This document shows positions 7,138 through 14,608 of a stretch of 32,776 nt of DNA, one piece after another; position 1 is the stretch's first letter, and every line of letters starts with the position of its first letter. The notes under the pieces are model-generated. The model saw only the letters and a program-made list of their open reading frames with translations. It was not told the DNA's origin and did no database searches. A program made the position numbers and the translations under genes. This stretch comes from Sorangium cellulosum (GTDB lineage Bacteria > Myxococcota_A > Polyangia > Polyangiales > Polyangiaceae): positions 1-32,776 of the forward strand of contig DYPH01000068.1 of the NCBI GenBank assembly GCA_020720045.1. Direction: 5' to 3'.

Positions 7138-8097
7138 TCAGTCTTTGAGGGACTCGGCGCCGGAGACGATTTCCATGAGCTCCTTCGTGATGCCGGCCTG
7201 ACGGGCGCGGTTGTACACGAGGGTGAGTTTGCCAATCATTTCCTTGGCGTTACGCGTCGCCGAGTCCATCGCGCTCATACGGGCGCCGAGCTCGGAGGCG
7301 TTCGACTCAAGAAGCGCGCGGTAGACGGTGATGTCGACGTACATCGGCACCAGGTGCTCGAGGAGCTCCTTCTTGCCCGGCTCGAAGAGGTACTCGACCT
7401 TCGTGCCTTCCTCGCCCTTCGGGGCCTCGTGATGACGGCCTTTGTTCGTCAGCGGCAGGAGCTGCTCGACGGTCGGCTTCTGGGTCATCGCGCTCTTGAA
7501 CTCGTTGTAAACGAGATAGATCGCGTCGTACTCGCCCCCCAGGTAGCTCTCAACGAGCCAGTCGGTGACGACCTTGACCTTCTGGAGGTCGAGCCCGTCG
7601 TAGACGCGCAGGAAGTCGTGGGCGATGTGCCCCTTTCGGCGGGCGATGTAGTCGCGCCCCTTCTTGCCGACGGTCGCGAAGTGGACGGTCGCGCTGTGGG
7701 TCTCTTCGAGATCCTTCCAGGCGCGCTCGGCGGTCTTCGAGATGCTGGCGTTGAAGCCGCCGCAGAGGCCGCGGTCCGACGAGAGCAGAAGGAAGAGCGC
7801 CTTACGGATGGGGCGCTTGACGAGCAGGGGGTGAAGTTCCTTCCCCTTTTCGCCGACATGGGCCGCCTGCTCGCCGGCTGCCTGCCCTTCCTCGTTGGCC
7901 GAGGTGTGCTCTTCGATCAGGTCGGCGGCCACGTCGTGGACGATGTCCGAGGTCTTGATCGCGTAGGGGCGGAGCTGGGTAATCTTCTGCTGGGCGCGAT
8001 TGAGGCGCGCACCGGCGACCATCTTCATCGCACGCGTGATCTTCTGCGTGGATTTGACGGAGCCGATCCGCTTCCGGATCGTCTTGAGCGACGGCAT
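7138..8097 (-). CDS. atpG: F1F0 ATP synthase gamma subunit
   Basis: AtpG is the central rotor stalk of F1; its two long terminal helices turn inside the alpha/beta hexamer. The N-terminal signature is clear (MPSLKTIRKRIGSVKSTQKI, then TRAMKMVAGARL), as is the GLCGGFNASI core motif and the C-terminal rotor helix (MSAMDSATRNAKEMIGKLTLVYNRARQAGITKELMEIVSGAESL). At 319 residues it is longer than the usual 285-295. A charged Glu/Gly/Ala/His-rich insertion lies near residues 63-85, just before HPLLVKRPIRKAL. The ATG lies 3 bp after the atpA stop. It is the last atp gene here; atpD and atpC, which usually follow, are absent and a terminator comes next. Confidence 0.96.
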   Translation of the reverse strand: MPSLKTIRKRIGSVKSTQKITRAMKMVAGARLNRAQQKITQLRPYAIKTSDIVHDVAADLIEEHTSANEEGQAAGEQAAHVGEKGKELHPLLVKRPIRKALFLLLSSDRGLCGGFNASISKTAERAWKDLEETHSATVHFATVGKKGRDYIARRKGHIAHDFLRVYDGLDLQKVKVVTDWLVESYLGGEYDAIYLVYNEFKSAMTQKPTVEQLLPLTNKGRHHEAPKGEEGTKVEYLFEPGKKELLEHLVPMYVDITVYRALLESNASELGARMSAMDSATRNAKEMIGKLTLVYNRARQAGITKELMEIVSGAESLKD

Positions 8098-8100
8098 GAA

Positions 8101-9747
8101 TCAGCCCCCCTTGCCGAAGGCGGTGCCGAACTCCTTCAGCGCCTCCTTCAGCTTGTCTTCGACGGGCTTCAAGTCCTTGGCTTCCTTGATCTTCGTGAAG
8201 ATTTCCGGGTGCTTGGACTCGATGAACGCAAAGAGCTGGGTCTCGTAGGCGCCGAGCGTCGACTGGGCGAGGGTGTCGAGGTAGCCCTTCGTGCCGGCGT
8301 AGACGATGACGACCTGCTTCTCGAACGGGAGCGGCTTGAACTGCCCCTGCTTGAGGATCTCGACGAGGCGGACGCCACGGTCGAGCATGTCGCGGGTGAC
8401 CTTGTCGAGGTCGGAGGCGAACTGGGAGAAGGCGGCCTTCTCACGGTACTGGGCAAGGTCGAGCTTGAGCGTACCGGCGACCGACTTCATCGCCTTCGTC
8501 TGGGCCGCACCACCGACGCGGGAGACCGAGATACCGACGTTGATCGCCGGACGGACGCCCGAGTAGAAGAGGTCGGTTTCGAGGAAGATCTGGCCGTCGG
8601 TGATCGAGATGACGTTCGTCGGGATGTAGGCCGAGACGTCGCCGGCCTGCGTCTCGATGATCGGGAGCGCGGTGAGCGAGCCGCCCGATTCCGGGTTCTT
8701 GACGATCTCGAAGCCGTCCCCCTTCGCCTTGAGCTCGGTCTTGGCGGTGCCGTGACCCTGCTCACCGACGTGGACCTTCGCGTCGCCGCGATCGGCCCAC
8801 TTCTTCCCCTTTTCGAGGACGACCAGCTCGTCGGCCATCTTCGCAGCGCGCTCGAGGAGGCGGCTGTGGATGTAGAAGACGTCGCCCGGGTAGGCCTCGC
8901 GGCCCGGCGGGCGGCGGAGGAGGAGCGAGAGCTGGCGGTAGGCAACGGCCTGCTTGGAGAGGTCGTCGTAGATGCAGAGGGCGTGGCGGCCCGAGTCGCG
9001 GAAGTACTCGCCCATGGTCACGCCGGTGTACGGCGCGATGTACTGGAGCGGGGCCGACTCGCTGGCGCCGGCGACGATGATCGTCGTGAAGTCCATGGCG
9101 CCGTGCTCGGTGAGCTTCGACACAACGGCGGCGACCGTCGACTGCTTCTGGCCGATGGCGACGTAGAAGCAGTGAACGCCCTGCCCCTTCTGGTTGATGA
9201 TCGCGTCGAGGGCGACGGCGGTCTTGCCGACCTGGCGGTCGCCGATGATGAGCTCACGCTGGCCACGGCCGATCGGGACCATGGCGTCGATCGCCTTGAT
9301 GCCGGTCTGGAGCGGCTCTTTGACCGGCTGGCGCTGGAGGATGCCCGGCGCCTTGATTTCCACGCGGCGCTTGTGGGGGCTCTCGATGGGGCCCTTGCCG
9401 TCGATCGGGAGACCGAGGGCGTTGACGACGCGGCCCATGAGCGCCTCGCCGACGGGGACGTCGAGGATGCGGCCGGTGCGCTTGACTTCGGCCCCTTCCT
9501 TGACGCCGGTCGCGTCGCCGAAGATGGCGGCGCCGACGTTGTCGGTTTCGAGGTTGAGGACGAGGCCCATCAGGCCGCCCGGGAACTCAAGAAGCTCGCC
9601 GGCCATGGCCCCTTCGAGGCCGTAGACGCGGGCGATACCGTCGCCGACCGAGAGGACCGTCCCGGTCTCGTTGGTGAGGGCGGCCTTCTCGTAGTTCTGG
9701 ATCTGCTTCTTGATGATCTGGGAGATCTCTTCGGCGCGAAGCTGCAT
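8101..9747 (-). CDS. atpA: F1F0 ATP synthase alpha subunit
   Basis: AtpA forms the non-catalytic nucleotide sites of the F1 hexamer. The P-loop is GDRQVGKT at 169-176 (Val where most alpha subunits have Thr), followed by the [10 protein letters not shown] region, the [21 protein letters not shown] block from 252, and the family's [14 protein letters not shown] and [16 protein letters not shown]-type segments. At 548 residues it is about 40 longer than normal. The excess is one block at roughly 309-354 (Lys/Gly/Asp-rich, containing [18 protein letters not shown]), inserted between the LLERAAK helix and [18 protein letters not shown]. It is co-oriented with atpG (3-bp gap) and atpH (128-bp gap). 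Confidence 0.97.
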   Translation of the reverse strand: MQLRAEEISQIIKKQIQNYEKAALTNETGTVLSVGDGIARVYGLEGAMAGELLEFPGGLMGLVLNLETDNVGAAIFGDATGVKEGAEVKRTGRILDVPVGEALMGRVVNALGLPIDGKGPIESPHKRRVEIKAPGILQRQPVKEPLQTGIKAIDAMVPIGRGQRELIIGDRQVGKTAVALDAIINQKGQGVHCFYVAIGQKQSTVAAVVSKLTEHGAMDFTTIIVAGASESAPLQYIAPYTGVTMGEYFRDSGRHALCIYDDLSKQAVAYRQLSLLLRRPPGREAYPGDVFYIHSRLLERAAKMADELVVLEKGKKWADRGDAKVHVGEQGHGTAKTELKAKGDGFEIVKNPESGGSLTALPIIETQAGDVSAYIPTNVISITDGQIFLETDLFYSGVRPAINVGISVSRVGGAAQTKAMKSVAGTLKLDLAQYREKAAFSQFASDLDKVTRDMLDRGVRLVEILKQGQFKPLPFEKQVVIVYAGTKGYLDTLAQSTLGAYETQLFAFIESKHPEIFTKIKEAKDLKPVEDKLKEALKEFGTAFGKGG

Positions 9748-9875
9748 GGCGGACCTTGTACTCGGGTGTTTACGACGCGGGGGCGAAAGCGCTGCGTCGG
9801 AAGATCAGGAAGATTGTTGAAAGAAAAGGCGCGCCCGAAGGAAGGGGCGGCCGCGGGGCGACGGAGCCGCCCGAT

Positions 9876-10418
9876 TTAACTGGTGAGGAGGGCGCCCTTG
9901 AGCGACTGGAGGCGCGTACGGAGAGAGCCGTCGAAGACGGTGTCGCCGATGCGGGCCACGACGCCGGCGAGGAGCGATTTGTCCTGCTTGATGTCGAGGG
10001 TCACCTTCTTGCCGGTGACGCGCTCAAGCTCGGCGCGGAGCTTGGCCTGGTAGTCGTCGGAGAGGGGGCCGGCGGTGAGGACTTCCGCGCGGACGAGCCC
10101 CTTCTTCGCGTAGGCGAGTTCCTGCATGCAGGCGTCGATGACCGGGAGCGCGTCGAGGCGGCGGCGATCGGTGAGGAAGAGGGCGGCATTCTTCGAAAGC
10201 GGGCTGATGCCAAGCTTTTCGCCGATTTCGCGGACGATCGCCTTCTTGGCGTCGTAGGCGACGAGCGGGTTCGCGATGGCCTGGCGGAACTCGTCGCTGG
10301 TGCTCCAGGCGGCGGCGAGGGCGTGGAAATCGGCGACGATTTTGTCGCCGGTGCCGCTCTCCTGGCCGAGTTCAAAGATCGCTTTGGCGTAGCGGCGTCC
10401 GATGGCGGTCGAGATCAC
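9876..10418 (-). CDS. atpH: F1F0 ATP synthase delta subunit
   Basis: AtpH is the delta (OSCP-like) subunit that joins the F1 head to the peripheral stalk. At 180 residues it has the normal family length. It begins with the typical RRYAKAIFELGQESG helix, has the LTDRRRLDALPVI central stretch, and ends with the conserved region VTLDIKQDKSLLAGVVARIGDTVFDGSLRTRL. Its ATG overlaps the atpF stop by four bases (ATGA), showing translational coupling. A 128-bp gap to atpA, longer than the other gaps in the operon, holds no open frame that I can support. Confidence 0.96.
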   Translation of the reverse strand: MISTAIGRRYAKAIFELGQESGTGDKIVADFHALAAAWSTSDEFRQAIANPLVAYDAKKAIVREIGEKLGISPLSKNAALFLTDRRRLDALPVIDACMQELAYAKKGLVRAEVLTAGPLSDDYQAKLRAELERVTGKKVTLDIKQDKSLLAGVVARIGDTVFDGSLRTRLQSLKGALLTS

Positions 10419-11188
10419 GCGGCACCTCCTTGGGTGGCGAGAACCGGCTTCTTCGAGAGCTCGGCAAGGAATTCGTTGGCGAGACGGGTGTGGTCTTCCG
10501 CGGTGAGCTTGCTCGCGAGGAGCGCCTCGGCCTCGGTGACGGCCCCTTCCACCGCTTCGCGGGTGAGGTCGAGCTTGAGCTGCTTGGTCTCCTGCTCGAC
10601 GCGGAAATCGGCGTCGCGGCGCATGCGGACCGCCTTCTCCTCGGCCTCTTTGACGATGCGGTCCTTCTCGGCCTTACCGGCCTCGACGAGGGACGCCTTC
10701 GTGGTGGCGAGGTCCTCTTCGAGGTTGTCGAGGGACGCCTGGTACTTCTGGGCGCGCTCCTGGGCGGCCGCCTTCATCTTGGCCGCCTCTTCGATTTCCT
10801 TGGCGACGGCGGCGCGACGCGCCTTGAGCGCTTCGGCGACCGGCTTCTTGCCGAAGGTAACGGCGATGCCGATGAGGATCGCGAAGTTGATCAGCGCCGC
10901 CGCGAACGGGGGCTGCTCTTTGTTCGAGAAATCGGCCCAGTTGATGTCGCCGGGGCCGTGGTGGCCCCCTTCGTGACCGCCATGCTCACCGCCGGCAGCC
11001 CCTTCGTGGCCACCGGAAGCGCCGTGGGGGCTCGGTTCGCCGGGCTCGTGGAGCATCGGCGGAGTCACCTGCTCGCGCCTCACGTCGCCATGCGGCGATC
11101 CGCCGTGCTGGGCGAGGGCCGGCGCGGCGATGAGGACCGGGGCCGCCGCGAGGGCGAAGGTCGCAAAAAGCTTAGAAAAGCGGCTCAT
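10415..11188 (-). CDS. atpF: F1F0 ATP synthase b subunit with signal-like N-terminus and His-rich linker
   Basis: AtpF is the peripheral stalk b subunit. From about residue 83 it is ordinary: one membrane helix (FAAALINFAILIGIAVTFG), then a long charged coiled coil (KARRAAVAKEIEEAAKMKAA and onward) ending in the delta-binding region. Unusually, residues 1-26 resemble a cleavable Sec signal peptide (hydrophobic core ending APALAQ), and residues 27-80 are a Gly/His/Glu-rich linker with about nine histidines that would lie outside the cytoplasm. I chose the ATG at 11188, one base after the atpF' stop codon, over a longer frame because it begins the signal-like helix. It overlaps atpH by four bases. 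Confidence 0.93.
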   Translation of the reverse strand: MSRFSKLFATFALAAAPVLIAAPALAQHGGSPHGDVRREQVTPPMLHEPGEPSPHGASGGHEGAAGGEHGGHEGGHHGPGDINWADFSNKEQPPFAAALINFAILIGIAVTFGKKPVAEALKARRAAVAKEIEEAAKMKAAAQERAQKYQASLDNLEEDLATTKASLVEAGKAEKDRIVKEAEEKAVRMRRDADFRVEQETKQLKLDLTREAVEGAVTEAEALLASKLTAEDHTRLANEFLAELSKKPVLATQGGAA

Positions 11189-11189
11189 T

Positions 11190-11687
11190 TCAGATCTCCC
11201 GTCCGAGGACGCGGGACGCGAGCTCGCGCCCAATCAGCTTGCTCTCGGGGACGAGGGCGGCGCGGGCGATTTCGGCCTCACGGCTCGCAGCGGCGCGCCC
11301 CTCTTCGAGGGTTTTGTCGGTTTCCGTGCGGACTTTGGCGAGGATTTCCCCCTCCGCCTTCGTCCCCTCGGCGCGGAGCTTGTCCCGCTCCGCGTTGGCA
11401 GCGGCGCGCGCCTTCGCCATCTCGGACTCGTACTTCGCGAGCGCCTCAGCCGACTCCTGGTCGAGCTTGCTCCCTTCCGCCTTGGCCCCGTCGGTCCGCT
11501 TCTCGCGCTCCTCAAAGAGGCGGAGCATCGGATCGAAGAGCACCGGCTTCAGGACCAACAAAAGGACCACGAACAGGGCGACCTGGCCGAACACCGTCGG
11601 GTCGAGGTCGATGTCCACGGCGCCTCCCGAGCTCTTGCCACCGAGGAGGAAGAGCGAGCGGGTCGCATCGAAAAGGGGGTCGGACAT
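11190..11687 (-). CDS. atpF': F1F0 ATP synthase b' subunit
   Basis: This is the second b-type stalk subunit, 165 residues. An N-terminal membrane helix (VFGQVALFVVLLLVLKPVLFDPML) carries the family's LKPVL-x-P kink, followed by RLFEEREKRTDGAKAE and a continuous Ala/Glu/Lys coiled coil. It has no signal peptide, unlike the following atpF. Paired b and b' genes replace the b2 homodimer in several bacterial lineages, including delta-type ones. It is the first gene of the operon here; atpB and atpE (a and c subunits) are not adjacent. The start is the ATG at 11687; the frame upstream of it has no family character. Confidence 0.92.
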   Translation of the reverse strand: MSDPLFDATRSLFLLGGKSSGGAVDIDLDPTVFGQVALFVVLLLVLKPVLFDPMLRLFEEREKRTDGAKAEGSKLDQESAEALAKYESEMAKARAAANAERDKLRAEGTKAEGEILAKVRTETDKTLEEGRAAASREAEIARAALVPESKLIGRELASRVLGREI

Positions 11688-11872
11688 AGGATTTTTGCTG
11701 GCGAAAGGGGTGAGCCGAGGCCACCGATTGCGACGGGCCGGTCCATGCACGCCGACCCGCAAAATTGCAGGGAAGGATGGCTTGCAGGACCGCCATTCGC
11801 GCGCGGCCTTATCACTCTCCTTGCGCCATCACAAGACTCCGGGGAGCAATGTTGATGCAGTGCGTTTCCGCG

Positions 11873-11908
11873 AAAAAACTGCGCCCGAAGCGGCTTCGCC
11901 CCGGGCGC
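11873..11908 (-). terminator. Rho-independent terminator after the Sel1-like lipoprotein gene
   Basis: On the minus strand, GCGCCCG (complement of 11902-11908) pairs with CGGGCGC (complement of 11881-11887), with a GCGAAGCCGCTTCG-type inner stem. A run of six T (11873-11878) follows. It separates this gene from the atp operon. Confidence 0.8.
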
Positions 11909-11942
11909 TCACCCCCGATTTCGCGGGCGTTTTTCTGGAGTG

Positions 11943-12536
11943 CTACTTCCCAGCAAGGTGCGTGCAAGCCGGCTCGTCGTGGAGGGTGCACGCTTTTTGG
12001 TAGAGGGACGCGGAGGTCGGCTCGTCGCTCGGCGGCGCGATGTTGCGCTTCTTGCGGTCCTGTTCGATGTCTTCGGTGATCCGCCCGAGGATCCGGCACG
12101 ACTCGGCGTGGTTCGCCGCGCAGGCCCGCGTGAACGACTCCCGGGCGAGCGGCATGAGGGAGGCGTGCTCGTCGCTTGCCTCTTCGTAGTGGGCGGTGAG
12201 GTCGTCGGTCGATCCGGAGACCTTCTCCACCTTCCAGCCCCCCGCGTAGTGGACGTCGACCCCTTTCAGGGCCGCCTTGTAACAGTCGAGGGCGCGCTCG
12301 ATGTGTTCGCAGCGGTACTTGCAGAGTTCGGCGGTGTCGCACTCCCCATCGGGGATCGCCATCATCTCGGCGCGGTCTTTCTCTTCGCGCTCTTCGCGGG
12401 CGGTGTCGTTCGGAAAGAGGATGTGGTTGACCGTCCCGCAGCCGGCGACCGCCGGGAGCGCAGCAAACGCAGCAAACGCCGCGAGCGCGTAGGTGACGGG
12501 GACGAGGACGCGGGCACGACGGGGGGAGTTGTTCAC
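11943..12536 (-). CDS. Sel1-like Cys-rich repeat lipoprotein
   Basis: The protein has 197 residues from a GTG at 12536. This start puts an Arg-rich n-region directly before the hydrophobic segment and a VAGC lipobox; the frame is open to a GTG at 12572, but that adds no sensible signal. The mature part has repeated helix pairs with spaced cysteines (ALDCYKAALKG, ESFTRACAANHAESCRILG, ASLYQKACTLHDEPACTHL), the pattern of Sel1-like/Hcp cysteine-rich repeats in which each unit is held by a disulfide. Such proteins usually mediate protein-protein contacts in the periplasm. It is flanked downstream by a good terminator and lies 98 bp after the HNH gene. Confidence 0.7.
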   Translation of the reverse strand: MNNSPRRARVLVPVTYALAAFAAFAALPAVAGCGTVNHILFPNDTAREEREEKDRAEMMAIPDGECDTAELCKYRCEHIERALDCYKAALKGVDVHYAGGWKVEKVSGSTDDLTAHYEEASDEHASLMPLARESFTRACAANHAESCRILGRITEDIEQDRKKRNIAPPSDEPTSASLYQKACTLHDEPACTHLAGK

Positions 12537-12634
12537 GCCCCGAGAGCTAGCCCGCGACCGGGAGAACCACACCTCAAAGGAAGTAAAAACGAGAGTTTAG
12601 AATCCAGTGTCAGCACTCCGTCCCCGGCTTGGGC

Positions 12635-13315
12635 CTAGGGACGCTGGGCGCACTTCTTCGTCAGGTAATCGAGGGCGACCTGCACAAAGGCCTCAAGGGC
12701 GCCGCTTCGGGGCGTCGCCGCGAGCGCCAGCAGCTTCCGCGGGTCGGCACCACGCGCGAGTTGCCGGCCGAGGCTCTCCTGAACTTCGGCCCGATTGCGC
12801 ATCAGTGTCCGCGCATTCAGGTGGAGGTTGTCGATCATCGCCTGCGCGTCGCGCCGCTGGGCCTCGCTGAGCGTTTCGGTCACCTTGATCTCGCCGGTCT
12901 TCGTGTAGCGAAAGTGGGACTCGAGCTTCACCACGATGCACGGGTGGAGCGGCAACGGTTTGGCGCCGCGGTATTTGTCGCAGTGGTCGTCCCCGTTGGA
13001 CGTGCCTTTGCAGCTCCCGAGGAGGTTCTCCCAGACGAAGGTCTTCGAAGCGTCGACCGACCGAGCCGCGAAGTGCTCGATGGTCATGGTGCTTTCGGCG
13101 AGCTTCGCGAACGCTTCGTCGGTGTCGGTGTCGGGGCCGGTGCTCGGGCCGATCCGCGATTGGCCACGGGGAGTCGCGCGTGGAGCTGCGCGAGCAGCTC
13201 TGGAGGGACCAGCAGGGCTTGTGCGCCTACTGACGGAGCTCCAGTCGGCGCCCGGCGTTTCCCGGTAGCTCTTGAGGCAGCTCGGTTCAGGCTTCGTCTT
13301 TCGTAGCGTCCGCAT
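12635..13315 (-). CDS. PtuB-like HNH nuclease gene with a 69-bp internal inversion
   Basis: The 226-residue frame begins MRTLRKTKPEPSCLKSYRE and continues to PGADW, the typical start of the TIGR02646-type (retron/Septu-associated, PtuB-like) HNH family. It later has MTIEHFAARS, WENLLGSCKG and HCDKYRG, matching the His and second zinc/catalytic parts. Between DWSS and SRIGPS the expected L-x-x-Q...GLCAYC block is missing; instead there is an Arg/Ala/Pro-rich stretch. The missing block is encoded on the plus strand at 13164-13232. Un-inverting those 69 bases gives LREQLWRDQQGLCAYC in frame with both flanks. As it stands the protein lacks its first CxxC and is probably inactive. The start overlaps the ATPase stop by 29 bases, so the two are one operon. 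Confidence 0.8.
   Translation of the reverse strand: MRTLRKTKPEPSCLKSYRETPGADWSSVSRRTSPAGPSRAARAAPRATPRGQSRIGPSTGPDTDTDEAFAKLAESTMTIEHFAARSVDASKTFVWENLLGSCKGTSNGDDHCDKYRGAKPLPLHPCIVVKLESHFRYTKTGEIKVTETLSEAQRRDAQAMIDNLHLNARTLMRNRAEVQESLGRQLARGADPRKLLALAATPRSGALEAFVQVALDYLTKKCAQRP
13164..13232 (+). other. Inverted 23-codon segment inside the HNH nuclease gene
   Basis: The plus strand here reads HGESRVELREQLWRDQQG then LCAY and the first two bases of a Cys codon. Joined to the minus-strand flanks, the codons across both junctions become GTC (Val) and TGC (Cys), giving the CAYC motif. In the present orientation the minus frame also has no stop. No convincing inverted repeats flank the segment; the only similarity is weak (CGATTGG versus CGACTGG, offset by 8 bp). 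An internal hairpin, GAGCTG/CAGCTC, lies at 13183-13200. Confidence 0.75.
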
Positions 13316-14564
13316 CGCCGTCCCCCTCGGCAAACTTCAGGTCCCAGCGGGCCGCCACCACCGCCGCATCGTTCTCCCCAAGTTGGATCGCCAGCGCCGC
13401 GAGACGCCCCCGTGCCTCGGCGAAGTTCCCGGCGTCGATGGCTTCGCCAACGGCGTCGATCGCCTGGCGGGTCGCCTCGGGCCGCGCCGGCACATCGAGC
13501 CGATCGAGGACGCCGTTCGCGTCTTGGCCATGAAGGTGGGGGAGCGGACGCCACCCGTCGGGCAGCTTCGGATCGAGTTCAAGGACCGAGCCGGCCGGCG
13601 CAGCGGCGATGAGGATCGGCGCGTGGGTCGTGACGATAAACTGGAGCTTCGGGAAGGCCTTCTGAAGGTTCGCGAGCACCGTCGCCTGCCAGGCCGGGTG
13701 GAGGTGAAGATCGAGTTCGTCGATCAGCACGACGCCGGGCGTCTGTGCGGCAGCGTCCTCCCCGAAATGGGGATTGAGCGTGTAGGCCCGCCAGAAGAGA
13801 TCGGTCGCAAGGAGAAACAGCGAACGCTGGCCGTCGGAGAGGTGGGAAATCGGTCCCCCTGTTTCGTGCTTGCCGATTGCAAGCATGGGCTCCTCGAAGT
13901 GCGGGCCCCAGTAGGCGATGGCGCTATCTTCAAACAGACTAGAGAGCGGATCTCCGAGACCTACGATGCCTGGCGGAGGGCCCTTTTGTGCCAAGACTCC
14001 GGCGGTCTCTCGGCGCAACCAATCGGAGAATCGGTGAGGATCATTCGCCGACTCAAGCGCCGCCAAGTAGCCGGCGGTTCGCGACAGCGGGCCCTTTTCG
14101 AAGGTGCGACCTTTGCGCTTGGAGAGCCAAAGGCGCCCCGTTGCGTAGTGGGCGACCAGCGGCAGCGTCGTGGACGCGTCGGTGAGAGTTTTCTCCGCGG
14201 TCGTTGCTGCGGCAAAGAGGTCCTTGCCGGTCGTCCTGGTTCGACCGCGCACGTTCGCCAGGGACCTGCTCCACGCCATTTCCTCTCCGCCAGCCAGGAC
14301 CGCGGTCGCCGCGACGCTCACCGGCCAAGCGCGTTCAAACCCGACGAGGCGTGCGTCTTCCTTGACGATCGGGCGGAGGTCGGCGGCGGCGACGTCGCGA
14401 AAACCGCTCAACCAGCCGCCGAGCGCGATCGCGATCCCATCGACGACCGTGCTCTTCCCGGAGCCGTTCCGGCCGACGAGCACCGTCGGTCCGGCCGCGG
14501 GGAACGTCAGCGCGAACTTCTCGAAGCCGCGGAAGTTTTCAAAGGTCAGGCTGGTGAGGCGCAT
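13287..14564 (-). CDS. PtuA-like ABC/SMC-type ATPase (Septu/retron-associated family)
   Basis: The protein has 425 residues from the ATG at 14564. It begins with MRLTSLTFENFRGFE, a typical start for RecF/SMC-like ATPases, then Walker A GRNGSGKS at 31-38, a divergent middle domain, the ABC signature LSDGQRS near 242, Walker B VVLIDELDLHLHP from 278, and the switch histidine in VTTHAP near 314. This architecture next to an HNH gene is that of PtuA with PtuB in Septu anti-phage systems and some retrons. No reverse transcriptase is present. The 44-bp gap to the upstream protease has no visible terminator. The ATPase itself appears intact although its partner gene is rearranged. It is clearly different in sequence from the second cassette's ATPase at 24640. 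Confidence 0.85.
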   Translation of the reverse strand: MRLTSLTFENFRGFEKFALTFPAAGPTVLVGRNGSGKSTVVDGIAIALGGWLSGFRDVAAADLRPIVKEDARLVGFERAWPVSVAATAVLAGGEEMAWSRSLANVRGRTRTTGKDLFAAATTAEKTLTDASTTLPLVAHYATGRLWLSKRKGRTFEKGPLSRTAGYLAALESANDPHRFSDWLRRETAGVLAQKGPPPGIVGLGDPLSSLFEDSAIAYWGPHFEEPMLAIGKHETGGPISHLSDGQRSLFLLATDLFWRAYTLNPHFGEDAAAQTPGVVLIDELDLHLHPAWQATVLANLQKAFPKLQFIVTTHAPILIAAAPAGSVLELDPKLPDGWRPLPHLHGQDANGVLDRLDVPARPEATRQAIDAVGEAIDAGNFAEARGRLAALAIQLGENDAAVVAARWDLKFAEGDGDADATKDEA

Positions 14565-14608
14565 GGGGCGGCGGGGTTTTCTCACAACCGCGGGGAAAGC
14601 GCACGCGC

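Noticed and set aside
7354-9879. 841-codon plus-strand open frame opposite atpG and atpA
   Set aside because: It is antisense to two certain genes. High GC leaves the opposite frame free of stops, and the translation is low-complexity Arg/Asp/Glu/Leu without domains.
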